From: Candidatus Accumulibacter sp. ACC003
Lineage (GTDB): Bacteria; Pseudomonadota; Gammaproteobacteria; Burkholderiales; Rhodocyclaceae
Length of the DNA: 64,000 bases
Direction: 5' to 3'
Assembly (NCBI RefSeq): GCF_907163085.1
Contig: NZ_CAJQTX010000001.1
Coordinates: 761,001 to 825,000 of the forward strand
Shown here: positions 16,901 through 25,398 of the stretch, piece after piece
Numbering within the stretch: position 1 is the first letter of the stretch
Layout of the letters: every line of letters starts with the position of its first letter
Program-made: the position numbers and the translations under genes
The notes under the pieces: generated by a model
Database searches by the model: none
Told to the model about the DNA's origin: nothing
Seen by the model: only the letters and a program-made list of their open reading frames with translations

Positions 16901-19900
16901 GGGCACGCTGGTCGGCACCCAGCTCACCGACAGCACCGGCAACTACCACTTCACCGGCCTGCTGCCGGGCGACTACATCGTCAAGTTCATCGCCGCCGAC
17001 GGCTCGGTGCTGAGCACCGCCAACGTCGGTAACGACGCTCTCGATTCCGACGCCGGCGCGGGCGGCCTGACCGGCTGCTACACCCTGGCCCCGGGCGAGA
17101 CCAACGACACCGTCGATGCCGGCTACTACCAGAAAGCCAGCCTCGGCGACTACGTCTGGGTCGACGCCAACAATGATGGCCAGCAGAACGATGGTCCGGC
17201 CAGTGGCCTGAACGGTGTCACGGTCAATCTCTACACCGGTGCTGGCGCTTTCGTCAGCAGCACCGTCACCGCCGACAAGGCCGGCCAGCCTGGCTACTAC
17301 CTGTTTGCCGACCTGATCCCGGGTGACTACAAGGTCGAGTTCGTCAAACCGGCGGGTTACGTCTTTGCCCAGCAGGACCAGGGCGCCGACGGCAGCGATA
17401 GCGACGCCAACCCCGGCACAGGCATGACCATCGTCACCACACTGACCTCCGGCGAGAACGACCTCAGCTGGGATGCCGGGCTGGTCAAGCTGGCGGCGCT
17501 CGGCGACCGCGTGTGGATCGACGACAACGCCAACGGCGTGCAGGATGGCGGCGAAGTCGGCAAAGCCGGCGTCACCGTCGAGCTCTACACCTGTCTGAAC
17601 AATGTGCCGGGCATGCTGGTCGGCACCCAGCTCACCGACAGCACCGGCAACTACCACTTCACCGGCCTGCTGCCGGGCGACTACATCGTCAAGTTCATCG
17701 CCGCCGACGGCTCGGTGCTGAGCACCGCCAACGTCGGTAACGACGCTCTCGATTCCGACGCCGGCGCGGGCGGCCTGACCGGCTGCTACACCCTGGCCCC
17801 GGGCGAGACCAACGACACCGTCGATGCCGGCTACTACCAGAAAGCCAGCCTCGGCGACTACGTCTGGGTCGACGCCAACAATGATGGCCAGCAGAACGAT
17901 GGTCCGGCCAGTGGCCTGAACGGTGTCACGGTCAATCTCTACACCGGTGCTGGCGCTTTCGTCAGCAGCACCGTCACCGCCGACAAGGCCGGCCAGCCTG
18001 GCTACTACCTGTTTGCCGACCTGATCCCGGGTGACTACAAGGTCGAGTTCGTCAAACCGGCGGGTTACGTCTTTGCCCAGCAGGACCAGGGCGCCGACGG
18101 CAGCGATAGCGACGCCAACCCCGGCACAGGCATGACCATCGTCACCACGCTGACCTCCGGCGAGAACGACCTCAGCTGGGATGCCGGGCTGGTCAAGCTG
18201 GCGGCACTCGGCGACCGCGTGTGGATCGACGACAACGCCAACGGCGTGCAGGATGGCGGCGAAGTCGGCAAAGCCGGCGTCACCGTCGAGCTCTACACCT
18301 GTCTGAACAATGTGCCGGGCACGCTGGTCGGCACCCAGCTCACCGACAGCACCGGCAACTACCACTTCACCGGCCTGCTGCCGGGCGACTACATCGTCAA
18401 GTTCATCGCCGCCGACGGCTCGGTGCTGAGCACCGCCAACGTCGGTAACGACGCTCTCGACTCCGACGCTGGCGCGGGCGGCCTGACCGGCTGCTACACC
18501 CTGGCCCCGGGCGAGACCAACGACACCGTCGATGCCGGTTACTATGAGAAAGCCAGCCTGGGCGACTACGTTTGGGTCGACGCCAACAATAACGGCCAGC
18601 AGGACGACGCTGCGAGCAATGGCCTGAACGGTGTCACGGTGAATTTGTACACGGGTGCCGGCGTTTTCGTCAGCACCACCGTCACCACCGACAAGGCCGG
18701 TCAGCCTGGCTACTACCTCTTTGCCGACCTGATCCCGGGCGACTACAAGGTTGAGTTCGTCAAACCGGCGGGTTACGTCTTTGCCCAGCAGGACCAGGGC
18801 GCCGACGGCAGCGATAGCGACGCCAACCCCGGCACAGGCATGACCATCGTCACCACACTGACCTCCGGCGAGAACGACCTCAGCTGGGATGCCGGGCTGG
18901 TGCAACTGAAGGCCGGTATCGACATCGAGAAATACGTCCGCGGTGAGTACGTGGACGAGGGTGCAGGCGGAGGTGAAGGGCTGACCCCAGGTTTCTGGAA
19001 GACACACTCCAGCTATGGGCCGGCGCCTCTTGCCGGTTGGCCGGAAACGGGCTACGGCCCGAATGACAGCTACGAGACCATCTTCGGTGTAGACGTGCCG
19101 GGCTCACCGAGCTTGTTGGAAGCGCTAGGCTCCGGCGGTGGTGGTGTATATGCCTTGATGCGCCACTCCACCGCGGCGCTGCTGAACGCCGCAAACGGTA
19201 ATGTCGATTACGCCTACACCAAGGCAGAGATCATTGCCATGACGCAGGCCGCTTTAGACCCGGGTGGCGATATTAGCGGCACCAAAGATCTATTTGCGGC
19301 ACAAAATGAACTGGGTGCCGACCTCAGCACGCCGGCAGTCGGTGGCACGCTGGTGATAACGCCAGACTACGACGCGGACTTTCCCACGGGACCCATGATT
19401 CCCGTGGGTGGTACGGCGGTGTTCACCTACGTGGTGACGAACACTGGCGAGGTCGCGCTGAGCAACGTGCTGGTAAGCGACGACCGTATCCAACACCTGA
19501 CCTTCCTCGGCGGTGATAGCAACGGCGATCATCAACTGGACGTCAACGAGACCTGGACCTACAGCGCATCGGAAATGGTCGTTGCTAGTGGCCAATATGT
19601 CAATACCGGTACGGTCTTTGGCACCGATGCGAACACAGGCCAGACGGTATCTGATGCCGACAAGGCGCATTACATCACCTCGGTTCTGACCGCCAGCCTT
19701 GGCGATCGGGTGTGGCTTGACGCCAACGCCAACGGCGTTCAGGACGTCGGCGAGAACGGCCTCGGTGGTGTTGTCGTCAAGCTCTTGGACGCTAATGGCG
19801 GAGTTCTTGCTACTGACACCACGGACGGCGACGGAAACTACCTGTTCGATAACCTGGTTCCCGGCGACTACAAGCTCGAATTCGTCAAACCGGCTGGCTA

Positions 19901-22900
19901 CGCTTTCACCCAGCGGGACATCGGCGCCGACGCCAGCGACAGCGACGCCAACGCTGCCGGGATGACCATCGTCACCACGCTGACCAGTGGTGAGATCGAC
20001 CTCAGCTGGGATGCCGGCCTGGTCAAGCTGAAGGCCGGTATCGACATCGAGAAAACCACGAACGGCCCGAGCAACAGCAACCCGGTCAAGCCTGACTACG
20101 ATAACGAAGACGCCGCCGACGGCGCTGGTGTTGCCATCCTGACCCCAGGTTCGGTGGTCACCTGGACTTATCAGGTCACCAATACCGGCAACACGACGTT
20201 CGCGAAAAGCGATATTGCAATCGTGGACGATAATGGCACGCCGGCCAATGCCGCCGACGACCTCTCGGTGGCCAACGGCAAGATCAGCTATGTATCGGGT
20301 GACGTGGGCAACGACAATCTCCTGTCGCCGGGCGAAGCGTGGCTGTACCAGGCCACGGGAACGGTCCAGAACCTGACCAGCACGGGCGCCGACAGCACCT
20401 TCAACTTCAACGGCAGCAGTAGCACGGACGGCACCGATGGCAACATCCGGACCTTCACCGCCGGCTCGATATCGGTTCATGCCAGCGCGTTCAGCCGCGA
20501 CAAAGCCACTGGCGACTGGTCGCAGGCCTGGCTCGGCAGCTACGGCGGCGGGCTGGGAGTGACTGACAACAGCGAAGGCAGCGGCGGCAACAACCAGCAC
20601 ACGGTGGACAACACCGGTGGCCGGGACAATTACGTGCTGTTCGAGTTTGATCAGAACGTGGTCGTCGATTCAGCCTATCTGGGCTACGTCGTCAACGACA
20701 GCGACATCCAGGTGTGGATCGGCACGCGCACCAATGCCTACGCCAATCACGATGCCTTGCTCAGCGACGCCGACCTCGCAGCGCTCGGCTTCACGGAACT
20801 TAATTCGACGACCTTGAGCAGCGCACGGCTGGCCGATTTCAATAACGGCAATGTCTCGGGCAACGTCCTGGTGATCGCCGCCGACACGACCGACAAGACG
20901 CCGGAGGACATGTTCAAAATCCAGAAACTGACCGTTGCGCAGCTGCAGTCAGGTCTCTACGAGAACAATGCGACGGTGACCGCTCCCGGCGCGCCCGGCG
21001 ATTCCGACCTCGGCCACTACAAGAATCCGGTGGTTCCGGCAACGCCGAAAATCGACATCGAGAAGACCACCAACGGCCCGAGCAACAGCAACCCGATCAA
21101 GCCGGACTTCGACAACGAGGACGCCGCAGACGGCGCGGGCGTCGCCATCCTGACGGCGGGTTCGTCGGTCACCTGGACCTATCAGGTCAGCAACACCGGC
21201 AACACGACCTTCGCCAGGAGCGATATTGCGATCGTCGACGACAACGGTACGCCCTCGAACGGTGCGGACGACCTCTCGGTGGCCAACGGCAAGATCAAGT
21301 ACCTGTCCGGCGACGTCGGCAACGACAATCTCCTGTCGCCGGGCGAAGCTTGGCTGTATCAAGCCACGGGAACCGTCCAGAACCTGAGCACGATGGGTGC
21401 CGCCAGCACCTTCGACCTCAACGGCAGCAGCAGCACCAACGGCACCGACGGCAACGTCCGGACCTTCACCGCCGACTCGATATCGGTTCATGCCAGTGCC
21501 TTCAGCCGCGACAAGACCACCGGCGACTGGTCGCAGGCCTGGCTCGGCAGCTACGGCGGCGGGCTGGGAGTGACTGACAACAGCGAAGGCAGCGGTGGCA
21601 ACAACCAGCACACGGTGGACAACACCGGTGGGCGCGACAATTACGTGCTGTTCGAGTTCGATCAGAACGTCGTCGTCGATTCGGCCTACCTGGGCTACGT
21701 CGTCAACGACAGCGACATCCAGGTGTGGATCGGCACGCGCGCCAACGCCTACGCCAATCACGATGCCTTGCTCAGCGACGCCGACCTCGTAGCGCTCGGC
21801 TTCACGGAACTCAATTCGACGACCTTGAGTAGCGCACGGCTGGCCGATTTCAATAACGGCAATGTCTCGGGCAACGTCCTGGTGATCGCCGCCGACACCA
21901 CCGACAAGACGCCGGAGGACATGTTCAAGATCCAGAAACTGACCGTTGCGCAGCTGCAGTCAGGCATCTACGAGAACAAGGCGACGGTGAGCGCTCCCGG
22001 CGCGCTCAGCGATTCCGACCTCGGCCACTACAAGAATGCGGCGCTGGGTAGCCTTGGCGATCGCGTCTGGTTCGACGCCAACGCCAACGGCATCCAGGAC
22101 GCCGGCGAAACCGGGCTTGCCGGAGTTACGGTCAAGCTGCTCAGCGGCGCCGGAGCTGTCCTGGCAACGCAACAGACCGACGGCGGCGGCAACTACCTGT
22201 TCAGCGGCCTCAATCCGGGCGATTACAAGCTACAGGTGGTGGCTCCGAGCGGCTACTTCGTGTCGCCGAAGGATCAGGGTGGCAACGACGCCAAAGACTC
22301 GGACTTCGATTCGTCTACCGGCAAGACCGTTCTCAAGACGCTCAACAGCGGCGAGAACGACCTCAGCTGGGACGCCGGACTGTTCAAGAAAGCGTCGGTC
22401 GGCGACAAGGTGTGGGACGACATGAACCACAACAATATCCAGGACGCCAGCGAACCCGGTATTGGCGGCGTCAAGGTGAGCTTGATGGATGCGACCGGAA
22501 AGAACGTCCTGGCGACGACCACAACCAACAGCGACGGCAACTACCTCTTCAGCAACCTCGACGCCGGTACCTACGTGCTGCAATTCGACAAGACGAACGT
22601 CCAGTATTACCAGTACAAGCAGTGGAACAACATGAGCACCTGGAAGTGGGCGGTCAAGGACGCCGGCAGCAACGACGCCATCGATTCGGACGTGGCGGGT
22701 GATGCCAAGGTGACGACCAGCGTCAGCAAGACCAGCGCCTTTACGCTGACGCTCGGTCAGAACGATATGACCCGCGACGCCGGCATCACGCCGATCGTCA
22801 TCGACCTCGACGGTAACGGTATCCAGACGCTCAGCCGCGCCAACTCGGCTGGCAGCTTCGATCTGTTCGGCAACGGCAGCGCAGTGCAGTCGGGTTGGAT

Positions 22901-23570
22901 TTCGGGCGGTGAAGGCTTCCTGGCGGTCGACCACAACGGCAACGGCCAGATCGACGACATCAGCGAGCTGTTTGGCGGTACGGCCAAGGGTGCAGGCTTC
23001 GCGCAACTGGCGAGCTACGACAGTAACGGTGATGGCCTGGTCAATGCCGCCGATAGTGGCTTTGCCGATCTGTTGATCTGGCGCGACGCCAACGGCAACC
23101 ACCAGACCGACGCCGGCGAGTTGCTGACGCTGGCCGAAGCCGGTGTGGCGTCGCTCGACGTTGGCCATAGCGAGCTGCCGTTCCTCGACCGACAGGGTAA
23201 CGTTCACCTCGAACGCAGCCTGGCGACGATGGCCGACGGTCGCGCGGCGGACATGACCGACGTCTATTTCAACGTCTCGGCCAACGATGCGGCTGCCGCC
23301 GGCGTCGTTCTGCCCGAGTTCGCCGATCTGCTGTTTGGCGGCACTCTTGTCGATCTCTCGGCATGGCGTACGACCGACGGTAATGAGCAGGCCGCTGCCA
23401 CGCTGAGCGGTTTGAGCGTTGACGGTCTGGAAAACGCCTTCCTGGCCGATAGCGGCGTGTCGTTTGAGCACGGCGCCGCGATCTCCGGGGCCAGCGTGCC
23501 AGACCTGCCCGACGGCTTGTTCGCGGCCGCGGCCAACGATGCGCTCGACTCGGGATGGTTGTTCGGCTAG
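13983..23570 (+). CDS. giant SdrD-B-repeat surface protein, probable type I secretion substrate
   Basis: A 3195-aa protein with no N-terminal signal peptide. Layout: unique N-terminal region (1-220); one SdrD/SpaA-like B domain (220-343); five tandem 236-aa units, each one A plus one B module (344-1523); a sixth A module (1524-1641); a TPGFWKTH segment and a DUF11-like domain (about 1642-1903); another B-type domain; two long 337-residue repeats (about 2020-2686); two more B-type domains; and Ca-binding loops DLDGNG, DHNGNGQIDD, DSNGDG, DANGNH (2937-3075) before an acidic tail ending LDSGWLFG. The PIVIDLDGNG...GEGFLAVDHNGNG block and acidic end are typical of RTX/T1SS adhesins. AGGAG seven bases before ATG 13983 sets the start (the in-frame TTG at 13977 is rejected). 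No ABC/HlyD/TolC exporter lies nearby. A role in adhesion or floc matrix is an inference. Confidence 0.9.
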   Translation: MPAYTPPSLNIKVTAPGLLGLPSYLDTTIISSTQPFVYPTNSVFDSWCVNRNAPISVPGTYGAYAYSSYELGLLSVTIPGIGNFAGLDNVNWLLNNLKPSANLYSDTINQKLYTGIPYYNVTGVSGDFTYGDVQQAISSLLGQGTPTGVLIGSWDPERVAAIVGRATVDGNGFVPDVTDSFSDNDKIAVVLDTFLDSNNNGVRDNSELSHQPLVITVQSAALGDFVWDDLNGNGIQDEVGTGIAGVTVNLVRDLNGDGDFLDPNEKLATTTTDASGFYKFIGLTPGLSYQVEFVKPVAYISFTTADTTVDTADSDANALGVTPIVILAPGEYNRTIDAGLIKPASLGDYVWVDANNDGQQNDGPASGLNGVTVNLYTGAGVFVSTTVTADKAGQPGYYLFADLIPGDYKVEFVKPAGYVFAQQDQGADGSDSDANPGTGMTIVTTLTSGENDLSWDAGLVKLAALGDRVWIDDNANGVQDGGEVGKAGVTVELYTCLNNAPGALVGTQLTDSTGNYHFTGLLPGDYIVKFIAADGSVLSTANVGNDALDSDAGAGGLTGCYTLAPGETNDTVDAGYYQKASLGDYVWVDANNDGQQNDGPTSGLNGVTVNLYTGAGAFVSSTVTADKAGQPGYYLFADLIPGDYKVEFVKPAGYVFAQQDQGADGSDSDANPGTGMTIVTTLTSGENDLSWDAGLVKLAALGDRVWIDDNANGVQDSGEVGKAGVTVELYTCLNNAPGALVDTQLTDSTGNYHFTGLLPGDYIVKFIAADGSVLSTANVGNDALDSDAGAGGLTGCYTLAPGETNDTVDAGYYQKASLGDYVWVDANNDGQQNDGPASGLNGVTVNLYTGAGAFVSSTVTADKAGQPGYYLFADLIPGDYKVEFVKPAGYVFAQQDQGADGSDSDANPGTGMTIVTTLTSGENDLSWDAGLVKLAALGDRVWIDDNANGVQDGGEVGKAGVTVELYTCLNNVPGTLVGTQLTDSTGNYHFTGLLPGDYIVKFIAADGSVLSTANVGNDALDSDAGAGGLTGCYTLAPGETNDTVDAGYYQKASLGDYVWVDANNDGQQNDGPASGLNGVTVNLYTGAGAFVSSTVTADKAGQPGYYLFADLIPGDYKVEFVKPAGYVFAQQDQGADGSDSDANPGTGMTIVTTLTSGENDLSWDAGLVKLAALGDRVWIDDNANGVQDGGEVGKAGVTVELYTCLNNVPGMLVGTQLTDSTGNYHFTGLLPGDYIVKFIAADGSVLSTANVGNDALDSDAGAGGLTGCYTLAPGETNDTVDAGYYQKASLGDYVWVDANNDGQQNDGPASGLNGVTVNLYTGAGAFVSSTVTADKAGQPGYYLFADLIPGDYKVEFVKPAGYVFAQQDQGADGSDSDANPGTGMTIVTTLTSGENDLSWDAGLVKLAALGDRVWIDDNANGVQDGGEVGKAGVTVELYTCLNNVPGTLVGTQLTDSTGNYHFTGLLPGDYIVKFIAADGSVLSTANVGNDALDSDAGAGGLTGCYTLAPGETNDTVDAGYYEKASLGDYVWVDANNNGQQDDAASNGLNGVTVNLYTGAGVFVSTTVTTDKAGQPGYYLFADLIPGDYKVEFVKPAGYVFAQQDQGADGSDSDANPGTGMTIVTTLTSGENDLSWDAGLVQLKAGIDIEKYVRGEYVDEGAGGGEGLTPGFWKTHSSYGPAPLAGWPETGYGPNDSYETIFGVDVPGSPSLLEALGSGGGGVYALMRHSTAALLNAANGNVDYAYTKAEIIAMTQAALDPGGDISGTKDLFAAQNELGADLSTPAVGGTLVITPDYDADFPTGPMIPVGGTAVFTYVVTNTGEVALSNVLVSDDRIQHLTFLGGDSNGDHQLDVNETWTYSASEMVVASGQYVNTGTVFGTDANTGQTVSDADKAHYITSVLTASLGDRVWLDANANGVQDVGENGLGGVVVKLLDANGGVLATDTTDGDGNYLFDNLVPGDYKLEFVKPAGYAFTQRDIGADASDSDANAAGMTIVTTLTSGEIDLSWDAGLVKLKAGIDIEKTTNGPSNSNPVKPDYDNEDAADGAGVAILTPGSVVTWTYQVTNTGNTTFAKSDIAIVDDNGTPANAADDLSVANGKISYVSGDVGNDNLLSPGEAWLYQATGTVQNLTSTGADSTFNFNGSSSTDGTDGNIRTFTAGSISVHASAFSRDKATGDWSQAWLGSYGGGLGVTDNSEGSGGNNQHTVDNTGGRDNYVLFEFDQNVVVDSAYLGYVVNDSDIQVWIGTRTNAYANHDALLSDADLAALGFTELNSTTLSSARLADFNNGNVSGNVLVIAADTTDKTPEDMFKIQKLTVAQLQSGLYENNATVTAPGAPGDSDLGHYKNPVVPATPKIDIEKTTNGPSNSNPIKPDFDNEDAADGAGVAILTAGSSVTWTYQVSNTGNTTFARSDIAIVDDNGTPSNGADDLSVANGKIKYLSGDVGNDNLLSPGEAWLYQATGTVQNLSTMGAASTFDLNGSSSTNGTDGNVRTFTADSISVHASAFSRDKTTGDWSQAWLGSYGGGLGVTDNSEGSGGNNQHTVDNTGGRDNYVLFEFDQNVVVDSAYLGYVVNDSDIQVWIGTRANAYANHDALLSDADLVALGFTELNSTTLSSARLADFNNGNVSGNVLVIAADTTDKTPEDMFKIQKLTVAQLQSGIYENKATVSAPGALSDSDLGHYKNAALGSLGDRVWFDANANGIQDAGETGLAGVTVKLLSGAGAVLATQQTDGGGNYLFSGLNPGDYKLQVVAPSGYFVSPKDQGGNDAKDSDFDSSTGKTVLKTLNSGENDLSWDAGLFKKASVGDKVWDDMNHNNIQDASEPGIGGVKVSLMDATGKNVLATTTTNSDGNYLFSNLDAGTYVLQFDKTNVQYYQYKQWNNMSTWKWAVKDAGSNDAIDSDVAGDAKVTTSVSKTSAFTLTLGQNDMTRDAGITPIVIDLDGNGIQTLSRANSAGSFDLFGNGSAVQSGWISGGEGFLAVDHNGNGQIDDISELFGGTAKGAGFAQLASYDSNGDGLVNAADSGFADLLIWRDANGNHQTDAGELLTLAEAGVASLDVGHSELPFLDRQGNVHLERSLATMADGRAADMTDVYFNVSANDAAAAGVVLPEFADLLFGGTLVDLSAWRTTDGNEQAAATLSGLSVDGLENAFLADSGVSFEHGAAISGASVPDLPDGLFAAAANDALDSGWLFG
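15012..18551 (+). repeat. five tandem 708-bp repeats, nearly identical
   Basis: Units start at 15012, 15720, 16428, 17136 and 17844, each exactly 708 bp (236 codons); a diverged A half-unit continues at 18552. Copies differ at only a few bases, such as GALVG/GALVD/GTLVG/GMLVG in module B and GPASG/GPTSG in module A. Such uniformity points to recent expansion or gene conversion and predicts length variation by slippage or recombination. Short-read assemblies could miscount the copies. Confidence 0.97.
20040..22040 (+). repeat. two tandem ~1.0-kb repeats in the adhesin gene
   Basis: Copy 1 runs 20040-21050 and copy 2 from 21051 to about 22040. Each begins IDIEKTTNGPSNSNP and contains a DUF11-like stretch, then a module with SVHASAFSRD, GLGVTDNSEG and DNYVLFEFDQNVVVD that resembles domains of PEP-CTERM exported proteins. 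The copies are highly similar but clearly more diverged than the 708-bp units, so they are older. Confidence 0.9.
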
Positions 23571-23581
23571 CTATGGCTGAC

Positions 23582-23617
23582 GGTCTGCTGGCTCGCTAGC
23601 GGGAGAGCCAGCAGACC
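23582..23617 (+). terminator. 13-bp hairpin after the adhesin gene
   Basis: GGTCTGCTGGCTC pairs perfectly with GAGCCAGCAGACC across a 10-base loop, 11 bases after the stop codon. There is no T-run. It likely protects the 3' end of the 9.6-kb transcript or acts with the next terminator. Confidence 0.6.
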
Positions 23618-23642
23618 AGACCGCCGGATCATGGGCAGGTGA

Positions 23643-23670
23643 GGCGCGCGCGTCGAGCGCGCCTTTTTTT
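23643..23670 (+). terminator. rho-independent terminator
   Basis: GGCGCGC pairs with GCGCGCC over a 7-base loop, followed by seven T. It is placed 73 bases after the adhesin stop and before the HD-GYP regulator gene. Confidence 0.8.
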
Positions 23671-23856
23671 GCGCGCTCGTCGGCGCTGTTGCTGGCCAGC
23701 GCCAGGCAGCGACGGGCTCACGAAACGAACGCCTGTTGCTCTAACGCCGTGTCTCGATTACTCATCGACAAGGAAGGACCGCAAACTCGGTGACCGGCAG
23801 CGGTTTAATCCGGGCTGCCGTCTTGCTATACTCGACGAGACTCGACGGGGGGCAAG

Positions 23857-24933
23857 ATGAACCGAATCGCCATTATCGATGACAGCGCGATCAATCTGGA
23901 GCTGTTCAAGGCTTGGGTAACTAAACTTGCTGATGGTGTGGCGCTTCCTTTTCAGGACGCACCCGAGGGCCTGCGGTGGTGTTCCGAAAACCAGCCGGAT
24001 CTGGTTATCGTCGACTACCAGATGCCGGCACTCAACGGCCTGGAGTTTATTTCCCGCTTTCGAGACGTCCCCGGTCGTGGCGAGATCCCGGTACTGATGA
24101 TTACCGCAACTGGAGACAAGAACGTGCGTTATCAGGCGCTGGATAACGGCGCGACCGATTTCCTGACCAAGCCTCCTGACCGCAGAGAGTTCGAGGCGCG
24201 GGTGCGGATCATGCTCAAGTTAAATGCCAGCCGCAAGCAGCAGGCCAACTACTCGGCGCGATTGGCTGAGGATATCGATAGAGCCACGGCGGACGTGCGC
24301 GCCCGCGAGGAGGAGCTGCTGACCATCCTGTCAGTGGCTGCCGAATATCGCGATCCGGAAACCAGCGCCCATACCAAGCGAATGGCGCTCTTTGCTGAAC
24401 TGATCGCCGCCGAAATGGGACTTCCTCAGGACGACCTGGATCTCATCCTGAAGGCCGCGCCCTTGCACGACATTGGCAAGATCGGGATCGCTGACGTAAT
24501 TCTGCTCAAGGCGGGACGGCTGAGCCCGGAAGAGTTCGCGACCATGAAGACGCACGCCAATCTCGGTTATCAGCTGCTTAAAGATAGCAAGTCAGAGATC
24601 CTGAAGGCCGCTGCCCAGATCGCTCTTTCTCACCACGAGAAGTTCGACGGTTCGGGTTATCCTGGCGGCCTGGTCGGAACCGCAATCCCGCTGTTTGGCC
24701 GGATCGTTGCCGTCGCCGATGTCTTTGATGCGTTGCTATCGGCGCGCCCATACAAGAGTCCGTGGCTGCCCGAGCGCGCCTTTGCCTTCCTGCAGAACGG
24801 CGCCAATGGCCATTTCGATTCGAGTTGCGTCGCCGCTTTCCTGGCCCGTCGGGATGAAGCACTCGAGATACGCGCGCGCTTTCAGGACGAGCAGTTTACA
24901 GACGATGGTGATTACGATGGTCCATCGCTGTAG
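23857..24933 (+). CDS. response regulator with HD-GYP c-di-GMP phosphodiesterase domain
   Basis: A 358-aa RpfG-type protein. The receiver domain (1-120) has acidic D8/D9, phospho-acceptor D53 (LVIVDYQMP) and the lysine in LTKPP. A coiled linker (AEDIDRATADVRAREEELLT) leads to an HD-GYP domain (about 155-335) with the HDIGKIGI pair and the defining HHEKFDGSGYPGG signature. All visible metal-site residues are intact, so it should hydrolyse c-di-GMP when phosphorylated by a partner kinase. None is adjacent. It follows the giant adhesin gene, whose product is the sort of surface factor c-di-GMP often controls. That link is inferred from position only. Confidence 0.93.
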   Translation: MNRIAIIDDSAINLELFKAWVTKLADGVALPFQDAPEGLRWCSENQPDLVIVDYQMPALNGLEFISRFRDVPGRGEIPVLMITATGDKNVRYQALDNGATDFLTKPPDRREFEARVRIMLKLNASRKQQANYSARLAEDIDRATADVRAREEELLTILSVAAEYRDPETSAHTKRMALFAELIAAEMGLPQDDLDLILKAAPLHDIGKIGIADVILLKAGRLSPEEFATMKTHANLGYQLLKDSKSEILKAAAQIALSHHEKFDGSGYPGGLVGTAIPLFGRIVAVADVFDALLSARPYKSPWLPERAFAFLQNGANGHFDSSCVAAFLARRDEALEIRARFQDEQFTDDGDYDGPSL

Positions 24934-25017
24934 CGCAGTGCTGGAGCCAGGCGTGCTGGTGCATCGCAGGTAAAGTTGGTCTTGGCTGGGCAGTGGCACT
25001 TGGCGAGGGACAATGGC

Positions 25018-25392
25018 GTGGACAAGGTGGCCGGTATTGAGCAAGCGATCAACAGTCATGCGCTATGGATGTCACGTCTCCGGCAGGCGATTCTTGATGC
25101 GCAATCGTTGATTGACGTCGAAGCAATACGGGCCGATGACCAGTGCGAATTCGGCAAGTGGTTGTATGGCTCGCGCTTGTCGGATGGCGATCGGGCAAGC
25201 CGTTATTACCAGGAGGTGAACCGACTGCACGCCGAATTTCACCAGGCGGCAGCGCGGGTCATCGAGCTGGCGGCGTCGGGCAAGACCCGCGATGCTTATG
25301 AACTGCTCTACGGCGACTACATCACCATGTCCGGGCGATTGGCCATCGCCATGCGTGCCTGGCGCGACCAGCTACGCGCTACCGTGCAGTGA
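25018..25392 (+). CDS. CZB-domain (chemoreceptor zinc-binding) protein
   Basis: A 124-aa soluble protein that is essentially one CZB domain, a helical bundle that binds zinc through one Cys and three His. Visible elements are AINSHALWMSRLRQAI (first His), the DQCEFGKWLYG core with the zinc Cys, and LHAEFHQAAARV with the other histidines. I prefer the GTG at 25018; the frame is open to a TTG at 24976 but the domain starts later. CZB is usually attached to chemoreceptors or diguanylate cyclases (DgcZ). Here it stands alone, 84 bases after an HD-GYP regulator, so it may act in trans on c-di-GMP signalling. Confidence 0.82.
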   Translation: MDKVAGIEQAINSHALWMSRLRQAILDAQSLIDVEAIRADDQCEFGKWLYGSRLSDGDRASRYYQEVNRLHAEFHQAAARVIELAASGKTRDAYELLYGDYITMSGRLAIAMRAWRDQLRATVQ

Positions 25393-25398
25393 GGGCGC

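Noticed and set aside
15012-18551. CRISPR or satellite array
   Set aside because: The units are 708 bp, in frame and coding; there are no short repeats with variable spacers.
14604-19007. 1467-codon open frame on the minus strand opposite the adhesin repeats
   Set aside because: It is a mirror of the high-GC repeat units: its periodic sequence follows the 708-bp repeats, and it has no ribosome binding site or domain. The plus-strand frame has real SdrD-B and Ca-binding motifs.
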